In this document: in pieces, positions 6,990-14,631 of the stretch
Numbering within the stretch: the first letter of the stretch is position 1
Layout: every line of letters begins with the position of its first letter
Assembly (NCBI GenBank): GCA_046726955.1
Contig: JBKPBQ010000198.1
Coordinates: 1 to 21,218, forward strand
Origin: CAVPGH01 sp046726955
GTDB taxonomy: Bacteria; Acidobacteriota; Vicinamibacteria; Fen-336
Direction of reading: 5' to 3'
Length of the DNA stretch: 21,218 bases
Translations under genes and position numbers: made by a program
Notes under the pieces: model-generated
Told to the model about the DNA's origin: nothing
Databases searched by the model: none
What the model saw: the letters and a program-made list of their open reading frames with translations, nothing else

Positions 6990-7940
6990 CTAGACGTAGG
7001 CCGGGATGCGCGCGCCTCCCCGAGCCTCGGCGCAGGCGAGGCGCACCGCGCCCGTCGCCGGCTCCGCCGTCAGCCGGCGCACCGTAGCCCGGGGGGCGAC
7101 GTCGGGAAGCCGGCGGGTCAGCTCCTGCGTGAGCCAGGGGACGCCGCCGAAGACGCCCCCTGCTAGCACGAACTCGAAGCTCTCGTCGCGCATGGAGAGC
7201 TGCTCGGCCACCGAGCGCGCCGCCGCCATGAGCTCGTCGGCGGCCGCCTCGAGGATCTGGGCGGCCACCGCGTCACCCTCGTCGCGAGTCTGCTGGACCT
7301 CGCGCGCGAGCTGGGCAAGGACGTGGTGGCGCAGGGGCCGGTCGTAGATCTCGGGAATGAGGCCGGAAGGCCGGGCCGCCCCGAAGCGGGCGAGCACCCT
7401 CGAGGTGAGCGCCGTCGCGGGGCCGCGCCCATCCGAGGCTCGCGCTACCGCCTGCAACGCGCGGCAGCCCATCCAGTAGCCGCTGCCCTCGTCGCCGAGC
7501 AGGTAGCCCCACCCGCCGGAGCGTGCGGCCACTCCCCGGGCGGTCCTGCCGTAGGCGATGGAGCCGGTGCCGCAGATCACGACGATGCCCGGGGCCTCGT
7601 CCACCGCGGCCACGAGCGCTATGAGGGCGTCGTTGACCACGAGCGTTCGCGCCTTGGCGCCGATCCTCCGCATGATCGCGCGGATCACGGCGCCGTCGGC
7701 CTCGCGGTCGACGCCGGCCATGCCCAGGCAGATCGCGGCCACGTCGGAAGGCCTTCCGCCCACCGCCTCGTCCATCACCGTGTGCAGGACCTTCTCCACG
7801 GCGAGCTCGCCTTCGGCCTGGAGGTTCGCGCCTCCGGCCCGGGCTTCGCCCACGATCGTCCCGTCGTCACGCGCGAGGAGGCAGACCGTCTTGGTTCCTC
7901 CGGCGTCGATCCCGAGGACGTGCCGCTCCAGAGCCGTCAC
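6990..7940 (-). CDS. BadF/BadG/BcrA/BcrD-type ATPase, probable N-acetylglucosamine kinase
   Basis: The 316-residue protein is an ASKHA-fold kinase of the BadF/BcrA/NAGK type. It has phosphate-1 motif GIDAGGTKT (10-18), catalytic-base Asp104 in VVNDALIAL, phosphate-2 motif GTGSIAYG (124-131), the family block GWGYLLGDEGSGYWMG (143-158) and the adenosine motif LAGGVFGG near 268. These are typical of cytoplasmic N-acetylglucosamine kinases rather than the Fe-S activators of dehydratases, since no Cys ligands of the activator class are present. It would phosphorylate GlcNAc (or a related amino sugar) to the 6-phosphate. The downstream exported NagZ-like enzyme could generate its substrate. The start is GTG at 7938-7940, and a 19-codon open frame upstream ends on the same GTGA. 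No transporter is present in the window. Confidence 0.85.
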   Translation of the reverse strand: MTALERHVLGIDAGGTKTVCLLARDDGTIVGEARAGGANLQAEGELAVEKVLHTVMDEAVGGRPSDVAAICLGMAGVDREADGAVIRAIMRRIGAKARTLVVNDALIALVAAVDEAPGIVVICGTGSIAYGRTARGVAARSGGWGYLLGDEGSGYWMGCRALQAVARASDGRGPATALTSRVLARFGAARPSGLIPEIYDRPLRHHVLAQLAREVQQTRDEGDAVAAQILEAAADELMAAARSVAEQLSMRDESFEFVLAGGVFGGVPWLTQELTRRLPDVAPRATVRRLTAEPATGAVRLACAEARGGARIPAYV

Positions 7941-8025
7941 CGTGGTCCGAAGCGGACTCCGGCCGTCTGCGCGGCGGCGGCCATGGCCTCCTCCATCCGG
8001 AAGGCCAGTGTACCGCGACCGCCGC

Positions 8026-8577
8026 TCAGGGCTTCTTGGCCGTCTTCGCCTGCTCGAAGAGCGACTTGTACTGGCCGTAGCCCTCTTCCTCGAGCTTCGC
8101 CAGGGGGACGAAGCGCAAGGACGCGGAGTTGATGCAATAGCGGAGCCCTGTGGGCCGGGGCCCGTCCTGGAAGACGTGCCCGAGGTGGGAGTCCGCGTGC
8201 GAGGAGCGGACCTCCGTGCGCGGCAGCATCAGCTTGAAGTCCGTCTTCTCTCTGACGTTCGTCTTGTCGAGCGGCCGCGTGAAGCTCGGCCAGCCGGTGC
8301 CGGAGTCGAACTTGTCGAGCGAGCTGAAGAGCGGCTCCCCAGAGACCACGTCCACGTAGATCCCCGGCTCGTGGTTGTCCCAGAAGTCGTTGCGGAACGG
8401 AGGCTCCGTCGCCTCGTGCTGCGTCACCTGGTACTGCAGCGGGTTCAGCTTCTGCTTGAGCTCGGCGTCGCTCGGCTTCTTGAAGTTCACGGGCCATCCT
8501 TTCGTCTTGGTCTGGGCGAGGACGCTCCCCGCGAGGAGCAGCAAGAGCCCCGCCCATCCGATTCGAGTGCGACTCAT
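8026..8577 (-). CDS. msrB: Peptide-methionine (R)-S-oxide reductase MsrB, exported, zinc-less
   Basis: The 183-residue protein has a signal peptide (about 1-21, LLLLLAGSVLAQ) and the MsrB domain: PPFRNDFWDNHEPGIY, the SGTGWPSF block (92-99), HADSHLGHVF (127-136) and the catalytic RYCINSASLRF with Cys148. It reduces the R epimer of methionine sulfoxide in proteins, here outside the cytoplasm. The two CxxC pairs that bind zinc in many MsrB proteins are absent (the region reads YVDVVSGEPLF), and I see only one Cys in the mature protein, so a resolving Cys is missing too and an outside thiol or thioredoxin-like partner is needed. Its ATG overlaps the msrA stop by 4 bp (ATGA), which implies coupled translation with MsrA. 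Confidence 0.93.
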   Translation of the reverse strand: MSRTRIGWAGLLLLLAGSVLAQTKTKGWPVNFKKPSDAELKQKLNPLQYQVTQHEATEPPFRNDFWDNHEPGIYVDVVSGEPLFSSLDKFDSGTGWPSFTRPLDKTNVREKTDFKLMLPRTEVRSSHADSHLGHVFQDGPRPTGLRYCINSASLRFVPLAKLEEEGYGQYKSLFEQAKTAKKP

Positions 8578-9206
8578 CTCGACCCTCCGTGTCCGCCCGC
8601 CTCGTCGCCCCAGAGCTGCTTCAGCCGCGCGTCGCGGCCGCAGCCCTGGCGGTACTGGTGGTAGCGGACGGGATTCCTCAGGTAGAAATCCTGGTGGTAT
8701 TCCTCCGCGGGATAGAAAGCCCCCGCCGGCACGATCTGCGTTTGCACGGGCCGCCCCAGGCGCGCCTGCACGCGGGCTTTCGACTCCTCGGCCGCCTTGT
8801 GCTCCTCCTCGTTGCCGTAGAAGATCGCGGAGCGGTACTGGTTGCCCCGGTCACAGAACTGTCCGCCTCCGTCCAGCGGGTCGATGTTGTGCCAGAACGT
8901 GTCGAGGAGCTGGGCGTAGGTGACCTTCCGCGGATCGTAGATCACCTGCACAGACTCCGCGTGGCCCGTCGAGCCCATGGAGACCTGCTCGTAGGTGGGG
9001 TTCTTGAGCTGACCTCCGGCGAAACCGGACGTCGTGGACTTCACGCCGGGAAGCTTGTCGAAGGGCGGCTCCATGCACCAGAAGCAGCCCCCCGCGAAGA
9101 CGGCGCGCGCGCTGGACGGGGCGGCGGGTTTCTGGTCCTGGGGGACCGGGTTCGCCCCCAGCGTGGACGCGAGGGCGAGCATGACGAGAAGGCTTGTCTT
9201 GGTCAT
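8574..9206 (-). CDS. msrA: Peptide-methionine (S)-S-oxide reductase MsrA, exported
   Basis: The 210-residue protein begins with a signal peptide (about 1-18) and then a full MsrA domain. The hallmark GGCFWCMEPPF has catalytic Cys41 and a second Cys44. It continues with GHAESVQVIYDP, the GQFCDRGNQYRSAIFY block and EEYHQDFYLRNP, all standard for substrate binding. A further Cys in the RQGCGRD tail could be the resolving residue. It reduces the S epimer of methionine sulfoxide, and with the coupled msrB downstream both epimers are covered in the periplasm. It is the first gene of the minus-strand run and faces the divergent hydrolase gene across 114 bp; a -10-like TATCCT lies on the minus strand in that gap, but I cannot fix a -35. 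Confidence 0.95.
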   Translation of the reverse strand: MTKTSLLVMLALASTLGANPVPQDQKPAAPSSARAVFAGGCFWCMEPPFDKLPGVKSTTSGFAGGQLKNPTYEQVSMGSTGHAESVQVIYDPRKVTYAQLLDTFWHNIDPLDGGGQFCDRGNQYRSAIFYGNEEEHKAAEESKARVQARLGRPVQTQIVPAGAFYPAEEYHQDFYLRNPVRYHQYRQGCGRDARLKQLWGDEAGGHGGSR

Positions 9207-9320
9207 GGTTCAGGATTCCCGAGGGCGAGAAACACCCTCCGTCAAGGATAACGCGCCCGCGGCGCATTCGATTCCCGGGGGTGGTCTCCACGGGTTTGGC
9301 GCACCTCGTGAAAGCGGGTA

Positions 9321-10820
9321 ATGTCCCGCGCCATGCCCAGGAACCTCGCCGCCGTCTTCTGCGTTGTCCTCGCCGGCAGCTCCCTCTCGTGGGCCGGGAA
9401 TCCTCTTCCCCGGAGCACGCCCGAAGAGCAGAGTGTCGCCTCGGCGGGTGTCCTCGCGTTCGTGCGGGCGGCCGACGAGCAGATCGAGGGCATGCACAGC
9501 TTCATGCTCGTGCGGCACGGCCACGTCGTGGCCGAGGGGTGGTGGACGCCCTACGACGCGGCGAGCCGGCACCAGCTCTATTCGCTCACCAAGAGCTTCA
9601 CGTCCACCGCCGTGGGCCTGGCGGTGGCCGACGGAAAGATGACGATCGACGACCTCGTGCTGCCCCTCTTCCCCGAGGAGGCGCCCACGGAGGCGAGCGA
9701 CAACCTGAAGGCGATGCGCGTGCGAGACCTCCTGAGCATGTCCACCGGCCACCACAGCGAGGCGCCCTTCCGCGACACGCCGCGATGGGTGGCGAGCTTC
9801 CTCGCGCATCCCGTCGCCCACAAGCCGGGGACGTTCTTCCTCTACAACACGCCCGCGAGCAACACGCTCTCCGCGATCGTGCAGAAGGCGGTGGGCGAGG
9901 GCGTTCCCGACTTCCTGCGGCCGCGCCTCTTCGAGCCCCTAGGGATCGAGACCCCGAGGTGGGACCTGAGCCCCGACGGAATTCCCATCGGCGGCTACGG
10001 CCTCTACCTCCGCACCGAGGACATCGCGAAGTTCGGGCAGCTCTATCTGCAGAAGGGTGAGTGGCAGGGGCGGCAGCTCGTGCCCCGGGCTTGGGTCGAG
10101 GCGGCCACCGCGCGGCAGGTGTCGAACGGCAGCAAGCCCGAGAGCGACTGGGAGCAGGGCTACGGCTACCAGTTCTGGCGCTGCCGCCACCACGCCTATC
10201 GGGGAGACGGGGCGTTCGGCCAGTTCTGCGTCGTGCTTCCCGACGAGGACGCGCTGGTCGCGATCACGAGCGGGGTGAAGAGCATGCAGGCGGTGCTCGA
10301 CGTGGTGTGGGACAAGCTCCTTCCCGCGCTCCGCGCCGAGCGTCTGCCCGACGACGTCGCGGCGCGCGACGAGCTCCGCTCGACGCTCGGCCGGCTGACC
10401 CTCGCCATGCCGAAGGGTACGGCGGCTCCCGCGGTGCCGGCAAAGGCCACGGCCCGGCGGTTCGTCTTCCCGGCGAACGACCAGAAGGTCGAGGCTCTCT
10501 CCCTCGAGCGCAGGGGAAGCGAGGTCGCGCTCGTCGGCCGCTTCAACGGAGTCGACCAGCGGATCGCGTGCGGGCGCGGCTCCTGGGTCCGGGGACGGCT
10601 TGCCTATGCGACGCTCCCGGAGCAGCCGGTGGCCGCGAGCGGAGCCTGGACGGCGCCCGATACGTACACGGCCAAGCTCGCCTTCTACGAGACTCCGTTC
10701 GCCCTCACCCTCACCCTGCGCTTCGCCGGCGACGAGCTCCTCTACGACTCCGAGTACAACGTGGCTTTCGGACAGACGAAGCAGCCGTCGCTCGTGGGCA
10801 AGGCGCCAACGCAGCGTTAG
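9321..10820 (+). CDS. Secreted beta-lactamase-family serine hydrolase
   Basis: The 499-residue product has a signal peptide and a class C-type (serine beta-lactamase/DD-peptidase) domain. Seen motifs are SLTK at 88-91 (Ser88 nucleophile, Lys91), YNT at 175-177 in GTFFLYNTPASN, and a GDGAFGQF block near 295-302 in place of KTG. The family also contains esterases, and the YNT variant and the third motif suggest an esterase or carboxypeptidase-like role rather than antibiotic resistance. The last 130 residues or so form a beta-rich extra domain. ATG 9321 is used; the next in-frame ATG at 9333 gives a cleaner signal peptide (MPRNLAAVFCVVLAG) and may be the true start. It is a single-gene unit, divergent from msrA and ended by the hairpin at 10885-10915. 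Confidence 0.88.
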   Translation: MSRAMPRNLAAVFCVVLAGSSLSWAGNPLPRSTPEEQSVASAGVLAFVRAADEQIEGMHSFMLVRHGHVVAEGWWTPYDAASRHQLYSLTKSFTSTAVGLAVADGKMTIDDLVLPLFPEEAPTEASDNLKAMRVRDLLSMSTGHHSEAPFRDTPRWVASFLAHPVAHKPGTFFLYNTPASNTLSAIVQKAVGEGVPDFLRPRLFEPLGIETPRWDLSPDGIPIGGYGLYLRTEDIAKFGQLYLQKGEWQGRQLVPRAWVEAATARQVSNGSKPESDWEQGYGYQFWRCRHHAYRGDGAFGQFCVVLPDEDALVAITSGVKSMQAVLDVVWDKLLPALRAERLPDDVAARDELRSTLGRLTLAMPKGTAAPAVPAKATARRFVFPANDQKVEALSLERRGSEVALVGRFNGVDQRIACGRGSWVRGRLAYATLPEQPVAASGAWTAPDTYTAKLAFYETPFALTLTLRFAGDELLYDSEYNVAFGQTKQPSLVGKAPTQR

Positions 10821-10884
10821 GTCGCCCGGGCGACATCACGTTCGTCGACAAGGAGTAGACGGAGATACCTCGTCAGTCGTGAAT

Positions 10885-10915
10885 GCGGCTCCGGGCCCCG
10901 TCGACCCGGAGCCGC
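10885..10915. terminator. Perfect 11-bp GC hairpin between convergent genes
   Basis: GCGGCTCCGGG (10885-10895) pairs exactly with CCCGGAGCCGC (10905-10915) across a 9-base loop. It lies between the stop of the serine hydrolase (10820) and the stop of the di-heme gene (10922) and could stop transcription from both sides. Neither strand has a proper U-run after the stem, so strict rho-independent termination is uncertain. Confidence 0.6.
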
Positions 10916-10921
10916 AAGGGT

Positions 10922-12139
10922 CTAGAGCGATTTCAGGAAGGCGAGCATCTGGTTGACCTGCGGCGGACTCAGGTTGCGATAGGCGCCGACGACGCCCGCA
11001 GCCTCTCCACGATGGCGGAGGATGGCCTCGCCCAAGCTCAGCGATGTCCCGTCGTGCATGAGCCGGCTGCGGGTGCGCACGCCCCAGAGAGGCGCGGTGC
11101 GGAGCTTGTTCCGGGTGGACTGGCCGCCGTTCTGGACGATTCCGTCCCCGGTCCCCACGTCGTGGAGCAAAAAGTCGCTGAAGGGGTGAATGATCTTGCT
11201 CCCGAGAGCGGGGGGCACGCGGAAGGCGCCGCCGTTGATGAGCGTCCCCGGAGGGGCGGTCGTGATGTTGCGGACGTGGCAGACGGCGCAGCCGATCGAG
11301 TCGAAGAGGTCGGACCCGGCCCGCGCGTCGTCGGTCGCGGCGAGCGCCGCGTCGCGCGGGGGGGCCTTCGTCGACCGCATGAAGTTCGTGAAGAACTCGA
11401 TGTCGTCGCCGTTGTCCTCGGGATCCGGGACGCCGTCGTCGATCTTGCGGCCGTCGGGGAGCATGGTCCGCCCGTTCGACGTGTTGTCCTTGGGCTGCAG
11501 CGGGCTCGTGATGCCCATCTCGTTGAGGTAGGCGTCCGCGGAGAAGGAGAAGAGGCTGGCGTGCTGGTTCTTCCAGCCGAACCGGCCGACGCGTAGCGCG
11601 CCTCCGGACTCTCCCACCGGGACCTGGATCCACTGGCCGCGCATGTTGAAGGGCTGGCTCCGGGAGATGGCCACGAGGGAGTTGCTGTCGATCGCCTCGA
11701 CGAAGCCGTCGCCGAGTACGTTGAGGGACGTGCGGAGGGTGCGGACGTCGTAGCCGGGAAGGACCGTCTCCTGGTAGGCGGCGTCGATCGAACGGTCGTT
11801 GATGAGCGACCCTCCCGGATGGTCGACGAACATCCCGTTGCCGTCCAGCCGGCCGGCGCGCAGCTCGGTGATCTGGCTGATCCCGCCGGTGACGGGGGCC
11901 TGGTGGCACTCCGCGCATCCTTGCGCGTTGTACACCGGGCCGAGGCCATCGGAGAGACCCTCGATCTCTTCGAAGACGCCGCGGGCCTGGTCGAAATCGG
12001 CATCGCTGAGCAGGCCGTTGGTGCGGCCGTCGAAGCCCGTGGGAGCCTCGGTTGCGGCCACTGGGAATTCCGTGTGGGCGGAGGGGAGAGCGAGCGCCAT
12101 CGCTGCGCACACGAGGACTACGAGACGGAAGCGCCTCAT
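10922..12139 (-). CDS. Di-heme oxidoreductase (DHOR, DUF1111-like)
   Basis: The 405-residue protein has a signal peptide (about 1-23) and two c-type heme sites: CAECH at 75-79 and CAVCH at 284-288. The family-like blocks NAQGCAECHQAPVTGG, LGDGFVEAI and LRTAPLWGVRTRSRLMHDG place it in the di-heme oxidoreductase/thiol-oxidoreductase-like family (PF06537) related to di-heme peroxidases. It should be a periplasmic electron-transfer protein. The family is often found near iron-uptake proteins such as imelysins, and here it follows feoB-feoA on the same strand with a 189-bp gap, so a redox step in iron acquisition is a fair inference. The start has GGAG about nine bases upstream. A CRP/FNR-like site and a -10-like TATCTT lie in the upstream gap. 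Confidence 0.88.
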   Translation of the reverse strand: MRRFRLVVLVCAAMALALPSAHTEFPVAATEAPTGFDGRTNGLLSDADFDQARGVFEEIEGLSDGLGPVYNAQGCAECHQAPVTGGISQITELRAGRLDGNGMFVDHPGGSLINDRSIDAAYQETVLPGYDVRTLRTSLNVLGDGFVEAIDSNSLVAISRSQPFNMRGQWIQVPVGESGGALRVGRFGWKNQHASLFSFSADAYLNEMGITSPLQPKDNTSNGRTMLPDGRKIDDGVPDPEDNGDDIEFFTNFMRSTKAPPRDAALAATDDARAGSDLFDSIGCAVCHVRNITTAPPGTLINGGAFRVPPALGSKIIHPFSDFLLHDVGTGDGIVQNGGQSTRNKLRTAPLWGVRTRSRLMHDGTSLSLGEAILRHRGEAAGVVGAYRNLSPPQVNQMLAFLKSL

Positions 12140-12256
12140 TGAACAGTCTCCGACCTAGGTGTGGGTGGTCCCACTCCAGGCTTAGGTTGTTGGATTCACC
12201 CTCTCAGGGCCGCGGGGTCAGGGGCGTGGTGGCTGCGGGCCGGAAATGTTGCCGCG

Positions 12257-12262
12257 AAGATA
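12257..12262 (-). promoter_or_regulatory. Candidate -10 element for the di-heme gene
   Basis: TATCTT on the minus strand matches four of six bases of the -10 consensus and lies in a relatively AT-rich patch. The transcription start predicted from it (about 12250) places the upstream CRP-like palindrome exactly 41.5 bases away. The leader would be about 110 bases. No good -35 is seen, as expected for an activator-dependent promoter. Confidence 0.4.
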
Positions 12263-12283
12263 CGCGCAACGTTATCGCGTGGC

Positions 12284-12299
12284 TGTGACGGATGTCACT
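12284..12299 (-). promoter_or_regulatory. CRP/FNR-family binding site (TGTGA-N6-TCACT)
   Basis: The 16-bp TGTGACGGATGTCACT matches nine of ten defined positions of the CRP consensus TGTGA-N6-TCACA, with GTGAC/GTCAC arms exact. It lies 145 bases upstream of the di-heme gene and, relative to the candidate -10, is centred at -41.5, the spacing of class II activator sites. Which CRP/FNR family member binds is unknown; the half-sites are CRP-like rather than TTGAT (FNR). Confidence 0.5.
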
Positions 12300-12313
12300 T
12301 TTGGGTGTACAGC

Positions 12314-12325
12314 CGCTCGCGAGCG
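12314..12325. other. Small perfect palindrome just after feoA
   Basis: CGCTCGCGAGCG is a perfect 12-bp palindrome ending three bases after the feoA stop (minus strand). It could form a weak RNA hairpin at the end of the feoB-feoA transcript. There is no U-run, so it is not a convincing terminator by itself. Confidence 0.3.
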
Positions 12326-12328
12326 CGG

Positions 12329-12745
12329 TCACGAAACGCGGATGGAGCGGGCTACGCTCTCCTCGAAGGCGATCGTCGTCTCGCCGAGCTCGACCACATG
12401 GCCGGGACGCCGCTCCACGAGACGCAGCGCGGCGCCGGGCACGAGGCCGTGCGCGGCGAGCCGCATGACGAGCGCCTCCTCCGCCACCACGCGCTCCACG
12501 ACGGCGTGCTCTCCGGGTCGCAGATCGGCGACGGTCGTGCAGGCGCGCGGCGTCGCCGCGCGCTTCGCGACGACGCGGCGGACGAGGCGCGCGAGGAGGC
12601 TCGCGTCCTCGTCGGGCACGGCGTAACCGCAGCGCGGGCAGTCGAGGAACCGGCAGCTGCCGGTCGCCCACGGACAGCCGCGCTCGGCGCAGGCCGGACC
12701 TCCGGGCTCGAATTGGAAACCGCAGAGCGGGCAGGTGGTGGTCAC
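12329..12745 (-). CDS. feoA: FeoA-domain protein fused to N-terminal zinc ribbon
   Basis: The 138-residue product starts with GTG at 12743-12745, overlapping the feoB stop (GTGA). Residues 1-42 are Cys-rich: C5-P-L-C8, C19, C24, C31, then C36-P-R-C39, a rubredoxin/zinc-ribbon-like metal knot. A short basic helix (about 50-61) links to a FeoA domain from about 69 to 138, an SH3-like beta barrel starting TTVADLRPGEHAVVERVV and containing MRLAAHGLVPGAALRLVERRPGHVVEL. FeoA proteins support FeoB-dependent ferrous iron uptake. The zinc ribbon is extra to the usual 75-residue FeoA and might sense metal or bind FeoB or a nucleic acid, which is inference. Overlap with feoB implies coupled expression. 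Confidence 0.85.
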   Translation of the reverse strand: MTTTCPLCGFQFEPGGPACAERGCPWATGSCRFLDCPRCGYAVPDEDASLLARLVRRVVAKRAATPRACTTVADLRPGEHAVVERVVAEEALVMRLAAHGLVPGAALRLVERRPGHVVELGETTIAFEESVARSIRVS

Positions 12746-14616
12746 GGCGAGTCCCACAGCCCCGCCGCCCGCATGGCGAGACGGACGAGCCCGCCCACCG
12801 CGAAGGCGAACGGGAAGATGAAGGCGGCGATCGCGGCCGCAGTGCGCGCTCCGCGCTCCCTGGCGATGATGAAGACATTCGCGATGCAGGGAATGAAGAG
12901 CGTGATTGTGACCATCGCGGTCACGACCTGGACGGTGTCGAGGCCGCTCGTGCGCGACATGTCGAAGAGGCGCGTCGCCGCGTAGTCGCGCCGGAGGAAG
13001 CCGACGAGGAAGGCTTCCGCGGCCTCGGGAGGCAAGCCCAGCACACCCACCACCAGCGGCTCCCCCGCGCGCACCACGCCGGCGAGGAGGCCCAGGCGGT
13101 CGAGCGTGAAGAGGAGGAGCGTGCCGAGGACGAAGAGCGGAAGCGCCTCTCGAAGGTACCACTCGACGCGGGCCGCGGTCTTGGCGAGGACGTTGGCCGC
13201 GAGCGGCCACCGGAGCGGGGGCAGCTCGACCACGAACTCACCGACCTTCCCGGGCAGCACCCGCTGCGCGATCGCGCCCACGAGGACCATGACTCCAACC
13301 ATGGCCGCTCCCCATACGAGCCCGGCGGAGAGGGGAATGGAGCCGAGCATGGCCAGGATCACGCCGAGCTGCGCGGAGCACGGCACGCCGAGGGCGAGGA
13401 GGAGCGTCGCGAGCAGCCGCTCCTTGCGCGTGGCGAGGATGCGGGTCGTGAGCGTCGCCATGGTGTCGCACCCGAGGCCGAGCACCATCGGCAGCACCGC
13501 CTTGCCGTTCAGGCCCATCACGCGGAACGCGCGGTCGCTCATCACCGCGAGCCGGGGCAGGTAACCCGAGTCCTCGAGCACGCCGAAGGCCAGGAAGAAG
13601 GTGGTGACGATGGGAAGCACGATGGCGAGCCCGTAGGCGAGCCCCATGGTCACGACGCCGTACTCGCCGGCCAGGAGATCGCGAACGAAGGGGATGGGCA
13701 CGTGGGCGAGGCCGGCGCGGACGAGCGGGTTCAGGACGCGACCGAAGAGCTTGTCCTCCATCAAGTCGACGAGGAAGCCGGCGCCGAAGACACCGACCAC
13801 TTCGTAGACAGCGAGGAGCACGAGGAGGAGCAGCGGCCAACCCCAGACGGGGTGGATGCACAGCCGTCCCGCGCGCCGCGCGAAGCCAACGCCCGGCGTG
13901 TCTCCGCCGTCGCGGCGGGCGGTCGCGTATCGGCGCGCGAGAGCCTCCGCGTAGCCGAGCATCGCCTCGTGATAGCGGGCCACGAACGGCGCGGGATGCT
14001 CGGGATCCGGGAGCGCAGACGCGCCCTCCAGGATGGCGGCGACGGGCGCGCCGACCTCGGCGGGCAGCGGGAGGTGGTTGGACGGCGTCCGGGCCTCCCG
14101 GAGCGCGCGGCGCAGCTCGTCCACTCCCGTGCCTCGCGTCGCCACCGTCGCGCGCACGGGCACCCCGAGCGCGGCGGAGAGTCCATCGGTGTCGATGCGC
14201 AGGCCGCGCGCTTCGGCCTCATCCGCCATGTTGAGGCCGAGGACGGTGGGCACGCCGAGCTGACCGAGCTGCAGCGTCAGCACGAGCGCCCGGCGGAGGT
14301 CCTTCGCGTCCGCGACCTGGACCACGGCCATCTCCGGGTCCCGCCGCGCCGCGGCGAGAAGGTCCCAGGTCACGCGCTCGTCCTCCGTGAGGGGCAGGAG
14401 GGAGTTCACGCCAGGTGTGTCCACGAGCTCGACGCCGGGATCGTCGGCGAGCACGCCCCGCGTCACCTCTACGGTGGTGCCCGGGTAGTTCGACACCGTC
14501 GTGCGCAGGCCGGTGAGCGCGTTGAAGAGCGCGCTCTTGCCGACGTTGGGGTTCCCGACGAGGAGGACCCGGCGCGGGCGGCGGCCGTCCGGGCTAGCGG
14601 TCGTGCCTGCGTCCAT
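12742..14616 (-). CDS. feoB: Ferrous iron transport protein FeoB
   Basis: The 624-residue protein has an N-terminal G domain with G1 GNPNVGKS (21-28), G2 around TTVSNYPGTT, G3 DTPG (66-69) and G4 NMAD (129-132), then a helical spacer and a membrane part from about 255 with paired gate regions. The Cys residues expected in the transport path are present in VLGLGCDTMA (C383) and GVPCSAQL (C413). It moves Fe(II) across the inner membrane in a GTP-dependent way. It is shorter than E. coli FeoB (773), mainly by a compact spacer and C-terminus. The ATG at 14616 lacks a good Shine-Dalgarno, and a Fur-box-like palindrome lies 16 bases upstream. It is followed at once by the zinc-ribbon FeoA gene (GTGA overlap). 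Confidence 0.95.
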   Translation of the reverse strand: MDAGTTASPDGRRPRRVLLVGNPNVGKSALFNALTGLRTTVSNYPGTTVEVTRGVLADDPGVELVDTPGVNSLLPLTEDERVTWDLLAAARRDPEMAVVQVADAKDLRRALVLTLQLGQLGVPTVLGLNMADEAEARGLRIDTDGLSAALGVPVRATVATRGTGVDELRRALREARTPSNHLPLPAEVGAPVAAILEGASALPDPEHPAPFVARYHEAMLGYAEALARRYATARRDGGDTPGVGFARRAGRLCIHPVWGWPLLLLVLLAVYEVVGVFGAGFLVDLMEDKLFGRVLNPLVRAGLAHVPIPFVRDLLAGEYGVVTMGLAYGLAIVLPIVTTFFLAFGVLEDSGYLPRLAVMSDRAFRVMGLNGKAVLPMVLGLGCDTMATLTTRILATRKERLLATLLLALGVPCSAQLGVILAMLGSIPLSAGLVWGAAMVGVMVLVGAIAQRVLPGKVGEFVVELPPLRWPLAANVLAKTAARVEWYLREALPLFVLGTLLLFTLDRLGLLAGVVRAGEPLVVGVLGLPPEAAEAFLVGFLRRDYAATRLFDMSRTSGLDTVQVVTAMVTITLFIPCIANVFIIARERGARTAAAIAAFIFPFAFAVGGLVRLAMRAAGLWDSP

Positions 14617-14631
14617 CGGCGCCGGTGAACT

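Noticed and set aside
7937..7996. 19-codon open frame ending on the start codon of the GlcNAc-kinase gene
   Set aside because: It is short, Ala-rich and has no clear ribosome binding site; it could be a coupled leader, but there is no positive evidence.
9207..9320. Divergent promoter pair between msrA and the serine hydrolase gene
   Set aside because: A -10-like TATCCT is seen on the minus strand, but no acceptable -35 on either strand, so no promoter is called.
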